From positions 434,001 to 498,000 of the forward strand of contig NZ_AZER01000016.1 in the NCBI RefSeq assembly GCF_001436045.1: a DNA stretch of 64,000 nucleotides, in the 5' to 3' direction. Made by a program: the position numbers and the translations under genes. Position 1 is the first letter of the stretch; each line of letters starts with the position of its first letter. The notes beneath the pieces are model-generated. The model searched no databases. It was not told where the DNA came from and worked only from the letters and a program-made list of their open reading frames with translations. This document shows positions 45,020 through 53,848 of the stretch, piece by piece. Source of the DNA: Limosilactobacillus frumenti DSM 13145 (lineage in GTDB: Bacteria; Bacillota; Bacilli; Lactobacillales; Lactobacillaceae).

Positions 45020-46226
45020 CGTCGTCCGCACCTCCTTGCCCTAATAATTGGGTTGCCGACTTTTGCAATTCAGCAACCAGCTGCTGGTCTTCCAAATGAT
45101 CAGCAATAAACGGGTAGTTAGCCAGCTTGCCAGCTAGAGCCATGACCTGATCACTGGTAAAGACTTGCTGGGCTGACTCTGACCAGTATTTTTCATCTAA
45201 GTCGGTAATCTTAGGCAATTGTGTGCTGGCTGATTGCAGGTTGAGCTGATATGGCCACCACCGTAATTGCTGGTCCTCACAAGCATTTTGCAGGCGTTCT
45301 AGAATTGATCCGGCTAATACCTGACGTTTAAGGCCTGCACTAAGCTGGTCAGCCGGTAATTTAATTTCGACCATCGCAAAGGCGTCTTCTGTAGCGGGAT
45401 TATCAATCTGGTGAACCAAGTCGTCAACCAGCTGTTGACTAGTTTCGTCATTGTTAATTGATACTATCTCCTGGTGCCACTCAATTGGGGCAACGGGACG
45501 AAATTCTGGAATCAGTCGATCGTCCTGACTTTCTACCAAGTAATAGCCATGCTGACCATCTTCATTCTTGTGACGACCCTGAGGATTACCGCAGTAGACC
45601 ACCGCTGGCTGTTCATGTAACACCTGGTGTTTGTGAATATGGCCCAGTGCCCAATAATCATAATGAAGCGCTAATAATTCGCTAGTTGTGAAAGGGGCAT
45701 AGTGATCCTGCTGGTCGTTACCGGTACGAACAGCTCCATGCAACATCCCAATCTGCCAATCGATATCCTTTTTTCGCTGAGGGTACTGTGCTACATAATC
45801 CTGATCCAACCATCGCTGATCGTAAGAGAAGCCACTAATGGCAACCCGCTGACCATTTTGCAAAGTCAGGAACTTGGTTTCCACTTGATTATCAAAAACA
45901 TTGACGTTACTAGGCAGAAGTGAATGGTTCGTTACCGGTTGATAGTCATGGTTACCGTAACTGAGGTACACCGGAATGTGGTGGTCAGCTAAGCGTTGAC
46001 ACTGTTCTGCAAAAAAGTCTTCTGCCGCTGCCGAATGATGATCACGATCATAGATATCGCCGACAATAAGAACAAAATCAACCACCTGTTCAATTGCAGC
46101 ATCTACAATCCGTTGAAATGCCGCAAAAGTTGATTGGTGCACTTGTTTCCACAATTGATCAGGCATTTCAGTAAGTCCCAAAAAGGGGCTATCCAGGTGG
46201 AGGTCACCTGTATGAATAAACTTCAT
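45009..46226 (-). CDS. yhaO: Metallophosphoesterase/exonuclease YhaO (SbcD-like)
   Basis: About 405-residue Mre11/SbcD-like phosphoesterase. Metal-binding motifs appear in order: FIHTGDLHLDSPF, VGDIYDRDHHS, LSYGNHDYQP, GMLHGAV and WALGHIHKHQ. A C-terminal accessory domain from about residue 280 contacts the ATPase partner. The ATG at 46224-46226 is chosen on GAGG spacing. YhaO-YhaN overlap indicates a coupled complex, as in Bacillus, where it is connected with double-strand break handling. Confidence 0.93.
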   Translation of the reverse strand: MKFIHTGDLHLDSPFLGLTEMPDQLWKQVHQSTFAAFQRIVDAAIEQVVDFVLIVGDIYDRDHHSAAAEDFFAEQCQRLADHHIPVYLSYGNHDYQPVTNHSLLPSNVNVFDNQVETKFLTLQNGQRVAISGFSYDQRWLDQDYVAQYPQRKKDIDWQIGMLHGAVRTGNDQQDHYAPFTTSELLALHYDYWALGHIHKHQVLHEQPAVVYCGNPQGRHKNEDGQHGYYLVESQDDRLIPEFRPVAPIEWHQEIVSINNDETSQQLVDDLVHQIDNPATEDAFAMVEIKLPADQLSAGLKRQVLAGSILERLQNACEDQQLRWWPYQLNLQSASTQLPKITDLDEKYWSESAQQVFTSDQVMALAGKLANYPFIADHLEDQQLVAELQKSATQLLGQGGADDDED

Positions 46227-46263
46227 GTTCATTCCTCTTTCATTAATTTCAACATGACAACAA

Positions 46264-46302
46264 TGGGTTCCAACTTTCGGCCACGCCGAACGCTGGAACC
46301 CA
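46264..46302 (-). terminator. Intrinsic terminator after the YlbF-family gene
   Basis: TGGGTTCCA..TTCGG / CCGAA..TGGAACCCA followed by TTGTTGTC on the minus strand. Confidence 0.75.
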
Positions 46303-46327
46303 GTTAGTTAAAGTTATCTTCCAAAGC

Positions 46328-46717
46328 TTAGTTGTTAGCTTGTGGGCCTTGAGGACCTTGGGGACCCTTTGGCATAACATCTTGGTACAATTCTTGGATT
46401 GGACTAGTAATCGTCTTATTTAATTGTTGAAGCATGTTATCAACGGCTCGTTCTTGGTTCATTAAGGTTTGAACAGCAGGCTTAGTGCTAATTTCCTTAG
46501 CGATGGTTTGGATAGCGTTGATTTCATCTTGACTAAGCTTTTGACCAGCCATTTGCTTTTGTTGAGCATTAGCTTGCATTTGTTGGAACTTCTTGAAAGT
46601 TTCAAAGGTGTCCTTTTCCGCCTTCAAGTCGTCAAAAGCCTTCTTCAGATTTTGGTATTCTTGAGTTTCCTTTAATTGGCGGCTCAAGTCGTTAGCTGTA
46701 TCGTAAATATTAACCAT
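46328..46717 (-). CDS. YlbF/YmcA (UPF0342, YheA-like) family protein
   Basis: 129 residues, helical, with the family pattern IYDTANDLSRQLKETQEYQNLKKAFDDLKAE and DTFETFKKFQQMQ. YlbF and YmcA in Bacillus form a complex that affects RNase Y and developmental switches; YheA-type members are uncharacterised. The C-terminus ends in a short collagen-like Gly-Pro-Gln triplet run, unlike the core family. It sits between the yhaO/yhaN operon and PBP1A. Its downstream terminator separates it from yhaO. Confidence 0.9.
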   Translation of the reverse strand: MVNIYDTANDLSRQLKETQEYQNLKKAFDDLKAEKDTFETFKKFQQMQANAQQKQMAGQKLSQDEINAIQTIAKEISTKPAVQTLMNQERAVDNMLQQLNKTITSPIQELYQDVMPKGPQGPQGPQANN

Positions 46718-46786
46718 GATATTCGCTCCTTCTTTTATTCATCAGTTTCAATTGTATCATATTAAGACACTCTCTACAGGTAGCGT

Positions 46787-48922
46787 TTAGAACAAGGATT
46801 TAACATTATTCCACCATTGTTCTGCCCGACCACCAAAATTATTAATTGTCTGGCCGAACCGGTTAATCAAGTTACTACCATCCTTGAGGAATGATCCCCA
46901 ACCTTTATCATTGCCGGTATTTGCTTGAGCCCGTTCCTGTGCATCTTCAACATTAAATTTGGTATTTGGCGTATTATTTAAGATTCCGGTCATTTCCGCT
47001 TTGAACAGCGAGTTAATACTATGCGCCGAAATATCATTCAAGGTGTGGTTAGCATTTGTGTCGTCATAGCCTTCCCACGTCGCCACAACCACATCAGGGG
47101 TATAACCAACGATCCACTTATCACGGTCATTTTGGTCATCCCACTTGACCCCTGAGTTAGTAGTCCCGGTCTTACCAGCTACAGTGTAGCCAGCGGGCTT
47201 GGCAGTTTGCCCGGTTCCGTGGTCATAAACACCAATTAACATTGAAGTCATATTCTTAGCAGTATTAGCCGAAACAACTCGTTTAGTCTTCGTCTTTTGA
47301 GCCTTGACGATTGTCTTACCGGATGCATCTTCAATTTTAGTAATAAAATGACTTTCCGGCATATTACCACTATTATCGAAGGCACTGTAAGCCCGGGCAA
47401 TTTGTTCTGGGGAAACCCCCTTCGTCATCCCACCGAGGGCCAAAGCTAAGTTCCGATCGCCTTTTTCAACGGGCAAGTCAAATTTCTGAGCCATCCGATA
47501 ACCAGTGTTAACCCCAATCTTATTTAACAACCAGACAGCCGGAGCGTTTAAACTTTCATACAAGGCTTTATACATCGGTACACTGCCGCTGTATGTATCA
47601 TCATAGTTCTTCGGCGTGTAGTTATTTGAACCATAGGATTGTTTTTTATCCTGGAGGGTAGAATCGTAGAAGTAACCATGTTCCAGTGCCGGTGCATAAA
47701 CGACTAATGGTTTAATCGTTGACCCTGGCTGACGGCGCATTTGTGTCCCGCGATTAAAGCCTCGGAACACATGCTTACCTCGACCGCCGACAATGGCTGT
47801 TACCCCACCAGTCTTGGGATCCATGGCCACAGATGCCGATTGGACCCGCGTCCCATCGGCCGAATCAACTGGGAAGTTATCATCATCCGCATAGGTCTGC
47901 TGCATGGACCGTTGCTGATCTTGGTCCAGGGTGGTGTAAATCTTGTAGCCGTTGTTCATAATTTCTTTTTCTGACAGGTGATAACGACTTTCCGCCTCGG
48001 CGATCACTGCATCAAAGAAGTATGGGTAACGGTAAGTATCACTTGGTACGTACCCATTAACTACATGTAACGGGGCCTTTTTATAAGTATTTGCACTTGC
48101 CTGGCTGATCTTGTGGTTTTCAACCATCAGCTGGATAACCAGGTTACGACGCTGCTTAGTCAGGTCAGGATGAACAATCGGGTCATAAATTCCGGGCGAA
48201 GTTAACATTCCAGCAAGAGTTGCGGCTTGCGGCACCGTCAGCTCACTGGCATCACAGTCAAAGTAGCGGCGAGCAGCATCTTGGACTCCCCAAACCCCAT
48301 GACCAAAGTAAGCGTTGTTCAAGTACATCGTCAGAATCTGTTTCTTGCTGTACTGATTCTCAACCTCGACCGCAATAAAAATTTCCTTCGCTTTCCGTGA
48401 GAATGTTTGCTGTTGAGTCAAGAAGGCATTCTTAACCAACTGCTGGGTCAAGGTACTACCACCACCAGAAATGTAATCCCGGTGTAGCAACTTATTCTTC
48501 AACAGTAAAAATCCAGCCCGACCAAGACCCTTAACTGAGAAACCATGCTCATGGTAGAAGTTCCGGTCTTCTGTGGACAGGACCGCCGCCGGAACGTTAT
48601 CCGAAATTTGGTCCAACTTTACATAGGTGCCCTTTTGCGAATACAGGCTCCCTGCTGATTGATTTTTACGGTCATAAATCATGGTGGGCCGTTGTAAACG
48701 ATTCTCCAGATTTTTAACATCAGCTGTCTTAGCGACGAATGTTAGATAAGTAGAGGCAATCAAAAAGACCCCCAGGATAATAACGATGATCCATCGCGTT
48801 AACTGGTAACGATGCCAGAAGGCCTTGAAGCTTTGCCGAAATTGGTGCCACAAGCGTTTTAGCCATGTCTTGAACCGTTGCCCAACAGTCGATTGTTCTT
48901 CATCTTCAGGTGAACGTCTCAT
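46787..48922 (-). CDS. Class A penicillin-binding protein 1A
   Basis: 711-residue bifunctional peptidoglycan synthase. A basic cytoplasmic N-terminus is followed by one membrane helix (about 43-63). The GT51 glycosyltransferase domain (about 90-260) has STEDRNFYHEHGFS with the catalytic Glu and GGSTLTQQLVKN. The transpeptidase domain (about 360-650) has the nucleophile motif GSTIKPL, SLNAP as SxN, and KTGTT. A disordered Asn/Gly-rich tail ends the protein. It is monocistronic, 153 bases from argS. Confidence 0.96.
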   Translation of the reverse strand: MRRSPEDEEQSTVGQRFKTWLKRLWHQFRQSFKAFWHRYQLTRWIIVIILGVFLIASTYLTFVAKTADVKNLENRLQRPTMIYDRKNQSAGSLYSQKGTYVKLDQISDNVPAAVLSTEDRNFYHEHGFSVKGLGRAGFLLLKNKLLHRDYISGGGSTLTQQLVKNAFLTQQQTFSRKAKEIFIAVEVENQYSKKQILTMYLNNAYFGHGVWGVQDAARRYFDCDASELTVPQAATLAGMLTSPGIYDPIVHPDLTKQRRNLVIQLMVENHKISQASANTYKKAPLHVVNGYVPSDTYRYPYFFDAVIAEAESRYHLSEKEIMNNGYKIYTTLDQDQQRSMQQTYADDDNFPVDSADGTRVQSASVAMDPKTGGVTAIVGGRGKHVFRGFNRGTQMRRQPGSTIKPLVVYAPALEHGYFYDSTLQDKKQSYGSNNYTPKNYDDTYSGSVPMYKALYESLNAPAVWLLNKIGVNTGYRMAQKFDLPVEKGDRNLALALGGMTKGVSPEQIARAYSAFDNSGNMPESHFITKIEDASGKTIVKAQKTKTKRVVSANTAKNMTSMLIGVYDHGTGQTAKPAGYTVAGKTGTTNSGVKWDDQNDRDKWIVGYTPDVVVATWEGYDDTNANHTLNDISAHSINSLFKAEMTGILNNTPNTKFNVEDAQERAQANTGNDKGWGSFLKDGSNLINRFGQTINNFGGRAEQWWNNVKSLF

Positions 48923-49021
48923 TACTTTCTCTCTCCATTTATACTGCGATTAAATCGATCATCATTTTACCATAGTCGGTTGCAGACCAGTAAAGTTAAT
49001 GGCCAAGCTTAACAATAAATT

Positions 49022-49053
49022 AAAGGGACTGAGCAGTGATACCCAGTCCCTTT
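49022..49053 (-). terminator. Intrinsic terminator of argS
   Basis: AAAGGGACTG-G / C-CAGTCCCTTT on the minus strand, 22 bases past the argS stop. Confidence 0.8.
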
Positions 49054-49074
49054 AATAATTAATTTAGTTATGAA

Positions 49075-50775
49075 TTACATTTCGTCTGGAGCCTTAACAT
49101 CAAGCAAAGCTAATGCCGACTTTAAAACATCAGAAACAGCTTGGGTTAATGCTAACCGTGCAGGTTGAGCCGCATCATTATCCAAGATCCGGTGATGAGC
49201 ATAGTACTGGTTAAACTTCTTAGCCAGTTCCAGCGCATACTTAGCAACAACTGATGGGTCATAGTTATCAGCAGCACGCTTGATGGCATTACTGTATTGA
49301 CCTAAGAAGGAAATCAGTTCCCAAGCTTCGTCACCAACTTGGCTTAAGTCAACATTAGAGAAGTCCCGAATGCCGCCTTTCCGCAAAATACTCTCGGCAC
49401 GCGCACGAGCATATTGAACGTAAGGACCAGTTTCCCCTTCAAACTTAACAACATCTTCCAACTTGAAGTTAACCGCATTCCGCCGGTAGTTCTTCAGGTC
49501 ATGGAAAATAACGGCCCCAATACCGACTTGCTTAGCAACTTCATCAGGGTTCTTCAAGTCAGGGTTCTTTTCAGAAATTTGTTTCCGTGCTAAATCAACC
49601 GAATCATTCAGCACATCTTCAAGAGAAACAACATTTCCCTTCCGGGTGGACATCTTCTTACCATTCAGGTTCATCAAACCAAATGAAATGTGAGTAATTT
49701 GATTCCACCAGTTGAAGCCCATCTTCTTCAGTGCCATCCGGAGTTGCTTGAAGTAAACTTCTTGTTCAGCACCAACAACGTACAATGACTTAGCGTGACC
49801 GTACATCCGCTTCCGGAAAAGAGCCGTTGCCAAATCACGCGTAATGTAAGTGGTTGTTCCGTTACTCTTGATAATCAGCAATGGTGGCAAATTGTATTCA
49901 TCAAGGTCAACAATTTCAGCCCCACGACTCTTTTCTAGTAAGTGCTTGTCACGGAGTAATTGAATTGGTTCATCCATCTTTTGAGCACTGAAGGCTTCAC
50001 CATTGAAGGAATCAAACTTGACATCCAACATATCGTAAACCCGTTGGAAACGTTGCAATGAAATGGTCCGGAACCAACGCCAGAGACGCCAAGCTTCCTT
50101 GTCACCATGTTCCAGCTTAGCAAACCATTCACGACCAGCATCAGTGTATTCTGGGTGTTCATCAGCTTCAGTATTGATCCGGACATACAACTTCAGCAAG
50201 GTGTTAATTGGGTCATTCTTCAAGCCATCTTGAACTTCTTGGCTATCGCCCCACATCTTGTAAGCAGCCATCATTTTACCGAACTGAGTTCCCCAGTCAC
50301 CCAAGTAGTCAACACGAATCAAGTTATAATTAACCTTTTCCAGAATCCGGGCAATGGCTTCACCGATCATCGTCGAACGCAGGTGTCCCATCCCCATTGG
50401 TTTAGCAATGTTAGGTGAAGAATAATCGATTGTAACGTTAGCTTGGTGACCCAAGTCAATTTCACCATAATGCTCAGGATCATTCAGAATTTTTTCCAAA
50501 ATGTTAGCCCCAACTTTAGCCTTATTAAGATAGAAGTTGATATAAGGGCCAGCTACGACAACCTTGTCAAAGCCGCTTTGGTCTATCTTAGCCACGATGT
50601 CTTGGGCGATCATTTGAGGAGCTTTATGCATTGTTTTTGCTAAGAAAAATGCTGGAAAGGCAAAGTCACCATTTTTGGAGTCCTTTGGCCGTTCAATCTT
50701 ATCAGCAATTTCTGCCGCGCCTAGATCTGGTAAAGCAGCAGCTAATGCTGAAACAACTTGTTCTTTTTCACTCAT
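49075..50775 (-). CDS. argS: Arginine--tRNA ligase
   Basis: 566-residue class I synthetase charging tRNA-Arg. The N-terminal additional domain (about 1-110) recognises the tRNA D-loop. The HIGH-type motif is [16 protein letters not shown], the KMSKS-type motif is [12 protein letters not shown] (near residue 365), and the C-terminal helical anticodon domain (about 450-566) has [17 protein letters not shown]. Expression is controlled by the Arg-type T-box directly upstream. Confidence 0.97.
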   Translation of the reverse strand: MSEKEQVVSALAAALPDLGAAEIADKIERPKDSKNGDFAFPAFFLAKTMHKAPQMIAQDIVAKIDQSGFDKVVVAGPYINFYLNKAKVGANILEKILNDPEHYGEIDLGHQANVTIDYSSPNIAKPMGMGHLRSTMIGEAIARILEKVNYNLIRVDYLGDWGTQFGKMMAAYKMWGDSQEVQDGLKNDPINTLLKLYVRINTEADEHPEYTDAGREWFAKLEHGDKEAWRLWRWFRTISLQRFQRVYDMLDVKFDSFNGEAFSAQKMDEPIQLLRDKHLLEKSRGAEIVDLDEYNLPPLLIIKSNGTTTYITRDLATALFRKRMYGHAKSLYVVGAEQEVYFKQLRMALKKMGFNWWNQITHISFGLMNLNGKKMSTRKGNVVSLEDVLNDSVDLARKQISEKNPDLKNPDEVAKQVGIGAVIFHDLKNYRRNAVNFKLEDVVKFEGETGPYVQYARARAESILRKGGIRDFSNVDLSQVGDEAWELISFLGQYSNAIKRAADNYDPSVVAKYALELAKKFNQYYAHHRILDNDAAQPARLALTQAVSDVLKSALALLDVKAPDEM

Positions 50776-50783
50776 TACAATTC

Positions 50784-50992
50784 CTCCTATACAAAAACGC
50801 CCCTAATAAGCACTGCTTACTAGAGACGAGAATTTCCCGCGGTACCACTCTAATTGAATAGAATTCCACTCGTTTTTTCATTAAATTTTAATGCCTACGA
50901 GGCACGCTTTCATTGTTCTAACTTCCTACCTCACACCAACGTAGGATCGCTGTAAATTAGTAAACAAGTACTACTCCTCGATTATTGGTTCG
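50784..50992 (-). promoter_or_regulatory. T-box leader of argS (Arg specifier)
   Basis: The minus strand carries the T-box core GTGGTACCGCGG (about 50838-50849) followed by a terminator stem (50798-50828) and a T-run. CGAGG pairs with CCTCG at the base of stem I. A CGU triplet at 50904-50906, followed by G, fits the specifier position and is an Arg codon. Uncharged tRNA-Arg would allow read-through. No gene lies in this spacer. Confidence 0.92.
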
Positions 50993-50997
50993 TTACT

Positions 50998-51025
50998 ATA
51001 TTATCATATCAAACAGTTTTGTAAA
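50998..51025 (-). promoter_or_regulatory. Promoter of argS
   Basis: Minus-strand TTTACA (51020-51025) and TAATAT (50998-51003), 16-base spacing. It overlaps a 14-base inverted repeat at 51018-51031. Confidence 0.5.
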
Positions 51026-51085
51026 TACAAATGTTAATGATTATGTTACAATTTTCATCAAATAATTAGAAAGGTTGCTGATAAA

Positions 51086-51919
51086 ATGGTTAATCAACAA
51101 GTACAAGCAGTCACAATTGCTGGTCATGATAGTGACGGTAGTGCGGGGATGCCTGCCGACCTACATGCTTTCTTTGCTGATGGTGTCTATGGCCATGGAC
51201 TCCTCACGGCGGCTGTTGCCGGTAACTCATATGGCATTGAAGCACAACAGATTATGCCCACGGACTTCATTGCAAAACAATTTGAAGTATTAGCAGCGGA
51301 TTTCAACATTAAGGCAGCCAAGACGGGGATGCTTGCTAACGACGATGTTATTCAGGTCGTCGCTGAGCACTACCCCATGGCTAACTTTGGGCCCCTCGTT
51401 GTCGATCCAGTCATCATTACTAAGCATGGCAACATGCTGCTGGAACAATCGGCATATGAACTTTTCCGCGAAAAAATCATTCCATTAGCAACTGTTATTA
51501 CCCCTAACTTTTATGAAGCACAAAAGCTTGCCGAAATGGAGATTCATAATACTGATGATATGCTGGCCGCGGCAAAGAAGCTTCACATGATGGGTGCCAA
51601 GAATGTGGTTGTTAAGGGTGAACACAATGATCCAACTCAAAATACTGTGACCGACGTGGTCCTCCTCGAAAATGGTGAGCACTTTACATTAACGAAGCCG
51701 TTCGTTGATACAACCCACGTTAACGGCACCGGCGATACCTTCTCCGCAACAATTGCCGGTGAATTAGCGAAGGGGCAAGATATTGCCCAAGCTGTTCGTT
51801 ATGCAAAGGACGCCGTCTATGCAGCCATTGCCAACGAAATTAGTGTTGGTCATAAATTTGGCCCGATTAATCACTGGGCCGCTCAACACGCTCTTCACCA
51901 GGAGGAAAAACATGATTAA
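51086..51919 (+). CDS. pdxK: Pyridoxine/pyridoxal kinase, ThiD-like fold
   Basis: 277-residue ribokinase-fold kinase of the ThiD/PdxK family that phosphorylates vitamin B6 vitamers or hydroxymethylpyrimidine. The N-terminal AGHDSDGSAGMPADLHAF replaces the DSGGGAG of classical ThiD. KTGMLANDDVI, VVDPVIITKHGNMLL and VITPNFYEAQKLAEM match the Bacillus PdxK branch. The catalytic anion hole and base are in NGTGDTFSA. The PdxK assignment rests on overall resemblance. Its stop overlaps the ldh start by eight bases. Confidence 0.88.
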   Translation: MVNQQVQAVTIAGHDSDGSAGMPADLHAFFADGVYGHGLLTAAVAGNSYGIEAQQIMPTDFIAKQFEVLAADFNIKAAKTGMLANDDVIQVVAEHYPMANFGPLVVDPVIITKHGNMLLEQSAYELFREKIIPLATVITPNFYEAQKLAEMEIHNTDDMLAAAKKLHMMGAKNVVVKGEHNDPTQNTVTDVVLLENGEHFTLTKPFVDTTHVNGTGDTFSATIAGELAKGQDIAQAVRYAKDAVYAAIANEISVGHKFGPINHWAAQHALHQEEKHD

Positions 51920-52853
51920 TCAATATTCGCATAAAGTAGTCTTAATTGGTGATGGCGCGGTCGGCTCAGCGTTTGCCTATTCCTTACTCCAAACAACTAA
52001 TGAAGTCGACCAGCTGGTCATTGTAACCAGGAACCGTGAAAAGGCGGCGGGGGACGCACTCGACCTTGCGGATATCACACCCCTCACGAGTCCAGTTGAA
52101 GTCAAAGCCGGGAACTACGAAGACGCTCACGATGCTGACGTCGTTGTCATTACGGCTGGTGTTCCCCGTAAGCCAGGCGAAAGTCGCCTTGACCTAATCC
52201 ACAAGAATGTCGCCATTTTAAAACAGATTGTTACCAAAATCACGGCAACTGGCTTCAAAGGAATCTTTGTAATCTCCAGTAATCCCGTCGACCTCCTGAC
52301 CACTATGACCCAGCACTTCTCTGGATTTCCAAAAGACCGCGTGATCGGGACAGGAACATCACTCGATACATTACGGCTGCGTCTCTTCTTGAGTCAACGC
52401 CTTGGATTGTCCGTTAATGCAGTCGATTCACAGGTACTTGGTGAACATGGTGACTCGTCATTTGTAACCTTCTCAGAGACAATGATTAATGGACGTCCCC
52501 TAGATGCAATCAAGCACTTCACTGCCGAGGAACGAGCGGAAATTGAAGAACAAGTCCATCGGGCAGGTGCCGAGATTATCAAACGGAAGGGCGCTACCTT
52601 CTATGGAGTTGCTAAGTGCTTATCAGCAATCGTTAGTGCCATTATTGAAAATCAAAACCGCGTTCTCCCAATTTCAGCCCCACTCGATGGTCAATACGGT
52701 ATCAATGATCTCTACCTCGGTACTCCTGCCGTGATTAATCGCCAAGGAATTGGTCAGGTTATCGAATATTCGTTATCACACGAAGAACAGCTGAAAATGC
52801 AGGCTTCCGCAGATCAGCTAAAAGCTGTTCTTGAGCAAGTTAAAAATGATTAA
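51912..52853 (+). CDS. ldh: L-lactate dehydrogenase
   Basis: 313-residue NAD-dependent L-LDH reducing pyruvate to L-lactate and regenerating NAD. The Rossmann motif is LIGDGAVGSAFAYS (residues about 11-24). The active-site loop has the substrate-binding RLDLIHKN and GTGTSLDTLRLRLFL, and the catalytic His lies in LGEHGDSSF. The ATG at 51912, eight bases inside pdxK, has AGGAGG well placed; a longer frame within pdxK is not real. It could be one of several LDH paralogues, with substrate range not predicted. Confidence 0.94.
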   Translation: MINQYSHKVVLIGDGAVGSAFAYSLLQTTNEVDQLVIVTRNREKAAGDALDLADITPLTSPVEVKAGNYEDAHDADVVVITAGVPRKPGESRLDLIHKNVAILKQIVTKITATGFKGIFVISSNPVDLLTTMTQHFSGFPKDRVIGTGTSLDTLRLRLFLSQRLGLSVNAVDSQVLGEHGDSSFVTFSETMINGRPLDAIKHFTAEERAEIEEQVHRAGAEIIKRKGATFYGVAKCLSAIVSAIIENQNRVLPISAPLDGQYGINDLYLGTPAVINRQGIGQVIEYSLSHEEQLKMQASADQLKAVLEQVKND

Positions 52854-52858
52854 TGAAA

Positions 52859-52898
52859 AAGCGTCTATCTGAAGTAATGATACTTCAAATAGACGCTT
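52859..52898 (+). terminator. Intrinsic terminator after ldh
   Basis: AAGCGTCTAT-C-TGAAGTA pairs with TACTTCA-A-ATAGACGCTT, a 17-bp stem with short T content, next to the convergent tRNA-Gly. Confidence 0.85.
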
Positions 52899-52906
52899 AT
52901 TTAGTA

Positions 52907-52977
52907 AGCGGGTAACGAGAATCGAACTCGCGACGCAACCTTGGGAAGGTTGAGTTTTACCACTAAACTATACCCGC
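52907..52977 (-). tRNA. tRNA-Gly (anticodon CCC)
   Basis: 71 bases on the minus strand. The acceptor arms GCGGGTA/TACCCGC pair, the D arm has GTTTAGTGGTAAAAC, the anticodon stem CAACC/GGTTG encloses loop TTCCCAA (anticodon CCC, reading GGG), and the T arm is CGAGTTCGATTCTCG. The 3' CCA is not encoded. It stands alone between ldh and the DUF2187 gene. Confidence 0.95.
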
Positions 52978-53025
52978 ATAATGAAATATGCAATTAACAC
53001 ATTTCATAGTATATCGCGAACTAAC

Positions 53026-53379
53026 CTATTTGTCAGCCTTTTTTGTTGTTTTTTTAGTTGTCTTGCTCTTCTTTGCAGAGGACTTCTTAGTGGTCGTCTT
53101 CTTTGCGGCGGTCTTGCTTGATGACTTGGCATCTTTTTCTTCCTCGTCATCATCATCTTTTTCCGTCCGTGGAACGGCCTTTATCATCTTGGCTTCACTC
53201 TGACGAATCACGGCACGATTGTTTAATTCATTAACACCGCTCTTGTCACTTGGATCGAAATCTTGAATTGAAACCATAATAGAATTGTTGTAGACCTTTT
53301 CAACAATCCCAGTAAAGTCATGATCCATCGGGCCGAACTTCTTGCCTTGAACTAAATCACCAATTTCGAAATCTGCCAC
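53026..53379 (-). CDS. DUF2187 family protein with Lys/Thr-rich tail
   Basis: 117 residues. The first 70 form a DUF2187-type (YkvS/KOW-like) domain: IGDLVQGKKFGPMDHDFTGIVEKVYNNSIMVSI, then NELNNRAVIRQSEAKMI. Stand-alone family members in Bacillus are about 60 residues and uncharacterised. Residues of about 75-117 are an acidic patch (DDDDEEE) followed by a strongly basic Lys/Thr/Ser/Ala repeat like histone H1 or bacterial histone-like tails, suggesting nucleic acid binding. The start has a GAGGTGAG site. No partner genes are visible. Confidence 0.85.
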   Translation of the reverse strand: MADFEIGDLVQGKKFGPMDHDFTGIVEKVYNNSIMVSIQDFDPSDKSGVNELNNRAVIRQSEAKMIKAVPRTEKDDDDEEEKDAKSSSKTAAKKTTTKKSSAKKSKTTKKTTKKADK

Positions 53380-53512
53380 TGATTCTCACCTCATAAATTC
53401 AGATTAATGGTCACAATACGTAAGACTACACTTTTTCAACGACTTTTTCAAGCCAAATGACCATAGTAGCAATCTGCCGAGAGTGCTAAAATCAAACTGA
53501 AGGAGTGGTAGT

Positions 53513-53848
53513 ATGCTGTCCGACTTAATCATTTTTATTACGGTTCTTGCAGCAGTTTCATCAATCGCCGGCACTAAAGCCAAAATGGAAAAGCATGTCG
53601 CCGATTGGCTGGGCGCTAGTCGCCTCTCATTTTTCATTTTACTTGTGGCGATCATTGTCCGCATTATTGTTGAATTTCCCCACTTAATCATCTGGCAAAT
53701 TCTCTGGTTAATCCTGGTTACCATTGTCTTCTGTTTAATGGAAATTGCCTTTCGGGAAAAGCGCGAAACATTTGGCAACCCCCGTCATGCGCGCCTGATG
53801 ACCATCGGATTGATTCTTAATTTCTTGATTGCTTGTCTGCTGGCTTAA
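53513..53848 (+). CDS. Small three-helix membrane protein, unknown function
   Basis: 111 residues with an N-terminal hydrophobic segment (about 3-20), a central pair (about 38-78) and a C-terminal segment (about 95-111), separated by basic loops (GTKAKMEKHV and REKRETFGNPRHAR). It has AGGAG seven bases before the ATG and no related neighbour. It is convergent with folP, whose last codons it overlaps by 32 bases. No family recognised. Confidence 0.72.
   Translation: MLSDLIIFITVLAAVSSIAGTKAKMEKHVADWLGASRLSFFILLVAIIVRIIVEFPHLIIWQILWLILVTIVFCLMEIAFREKRETFGNPRHARLMTIGLILNFLIACLLA

Noticed and set aside
51783-51911. Extended N-terminus for ldh
   Set aside because: It is a frame running within pdxK; the AGGAGG site and LDH family N-terminus both point to the ATG at 51912.
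53404-53778. Minus-strand 124-codon frame antisense to the small membrane protein
   Set aside because: Composition is skewed, no ribosome site is present, and the plus-strand frame has a good ribosome site and regular membrane helices.
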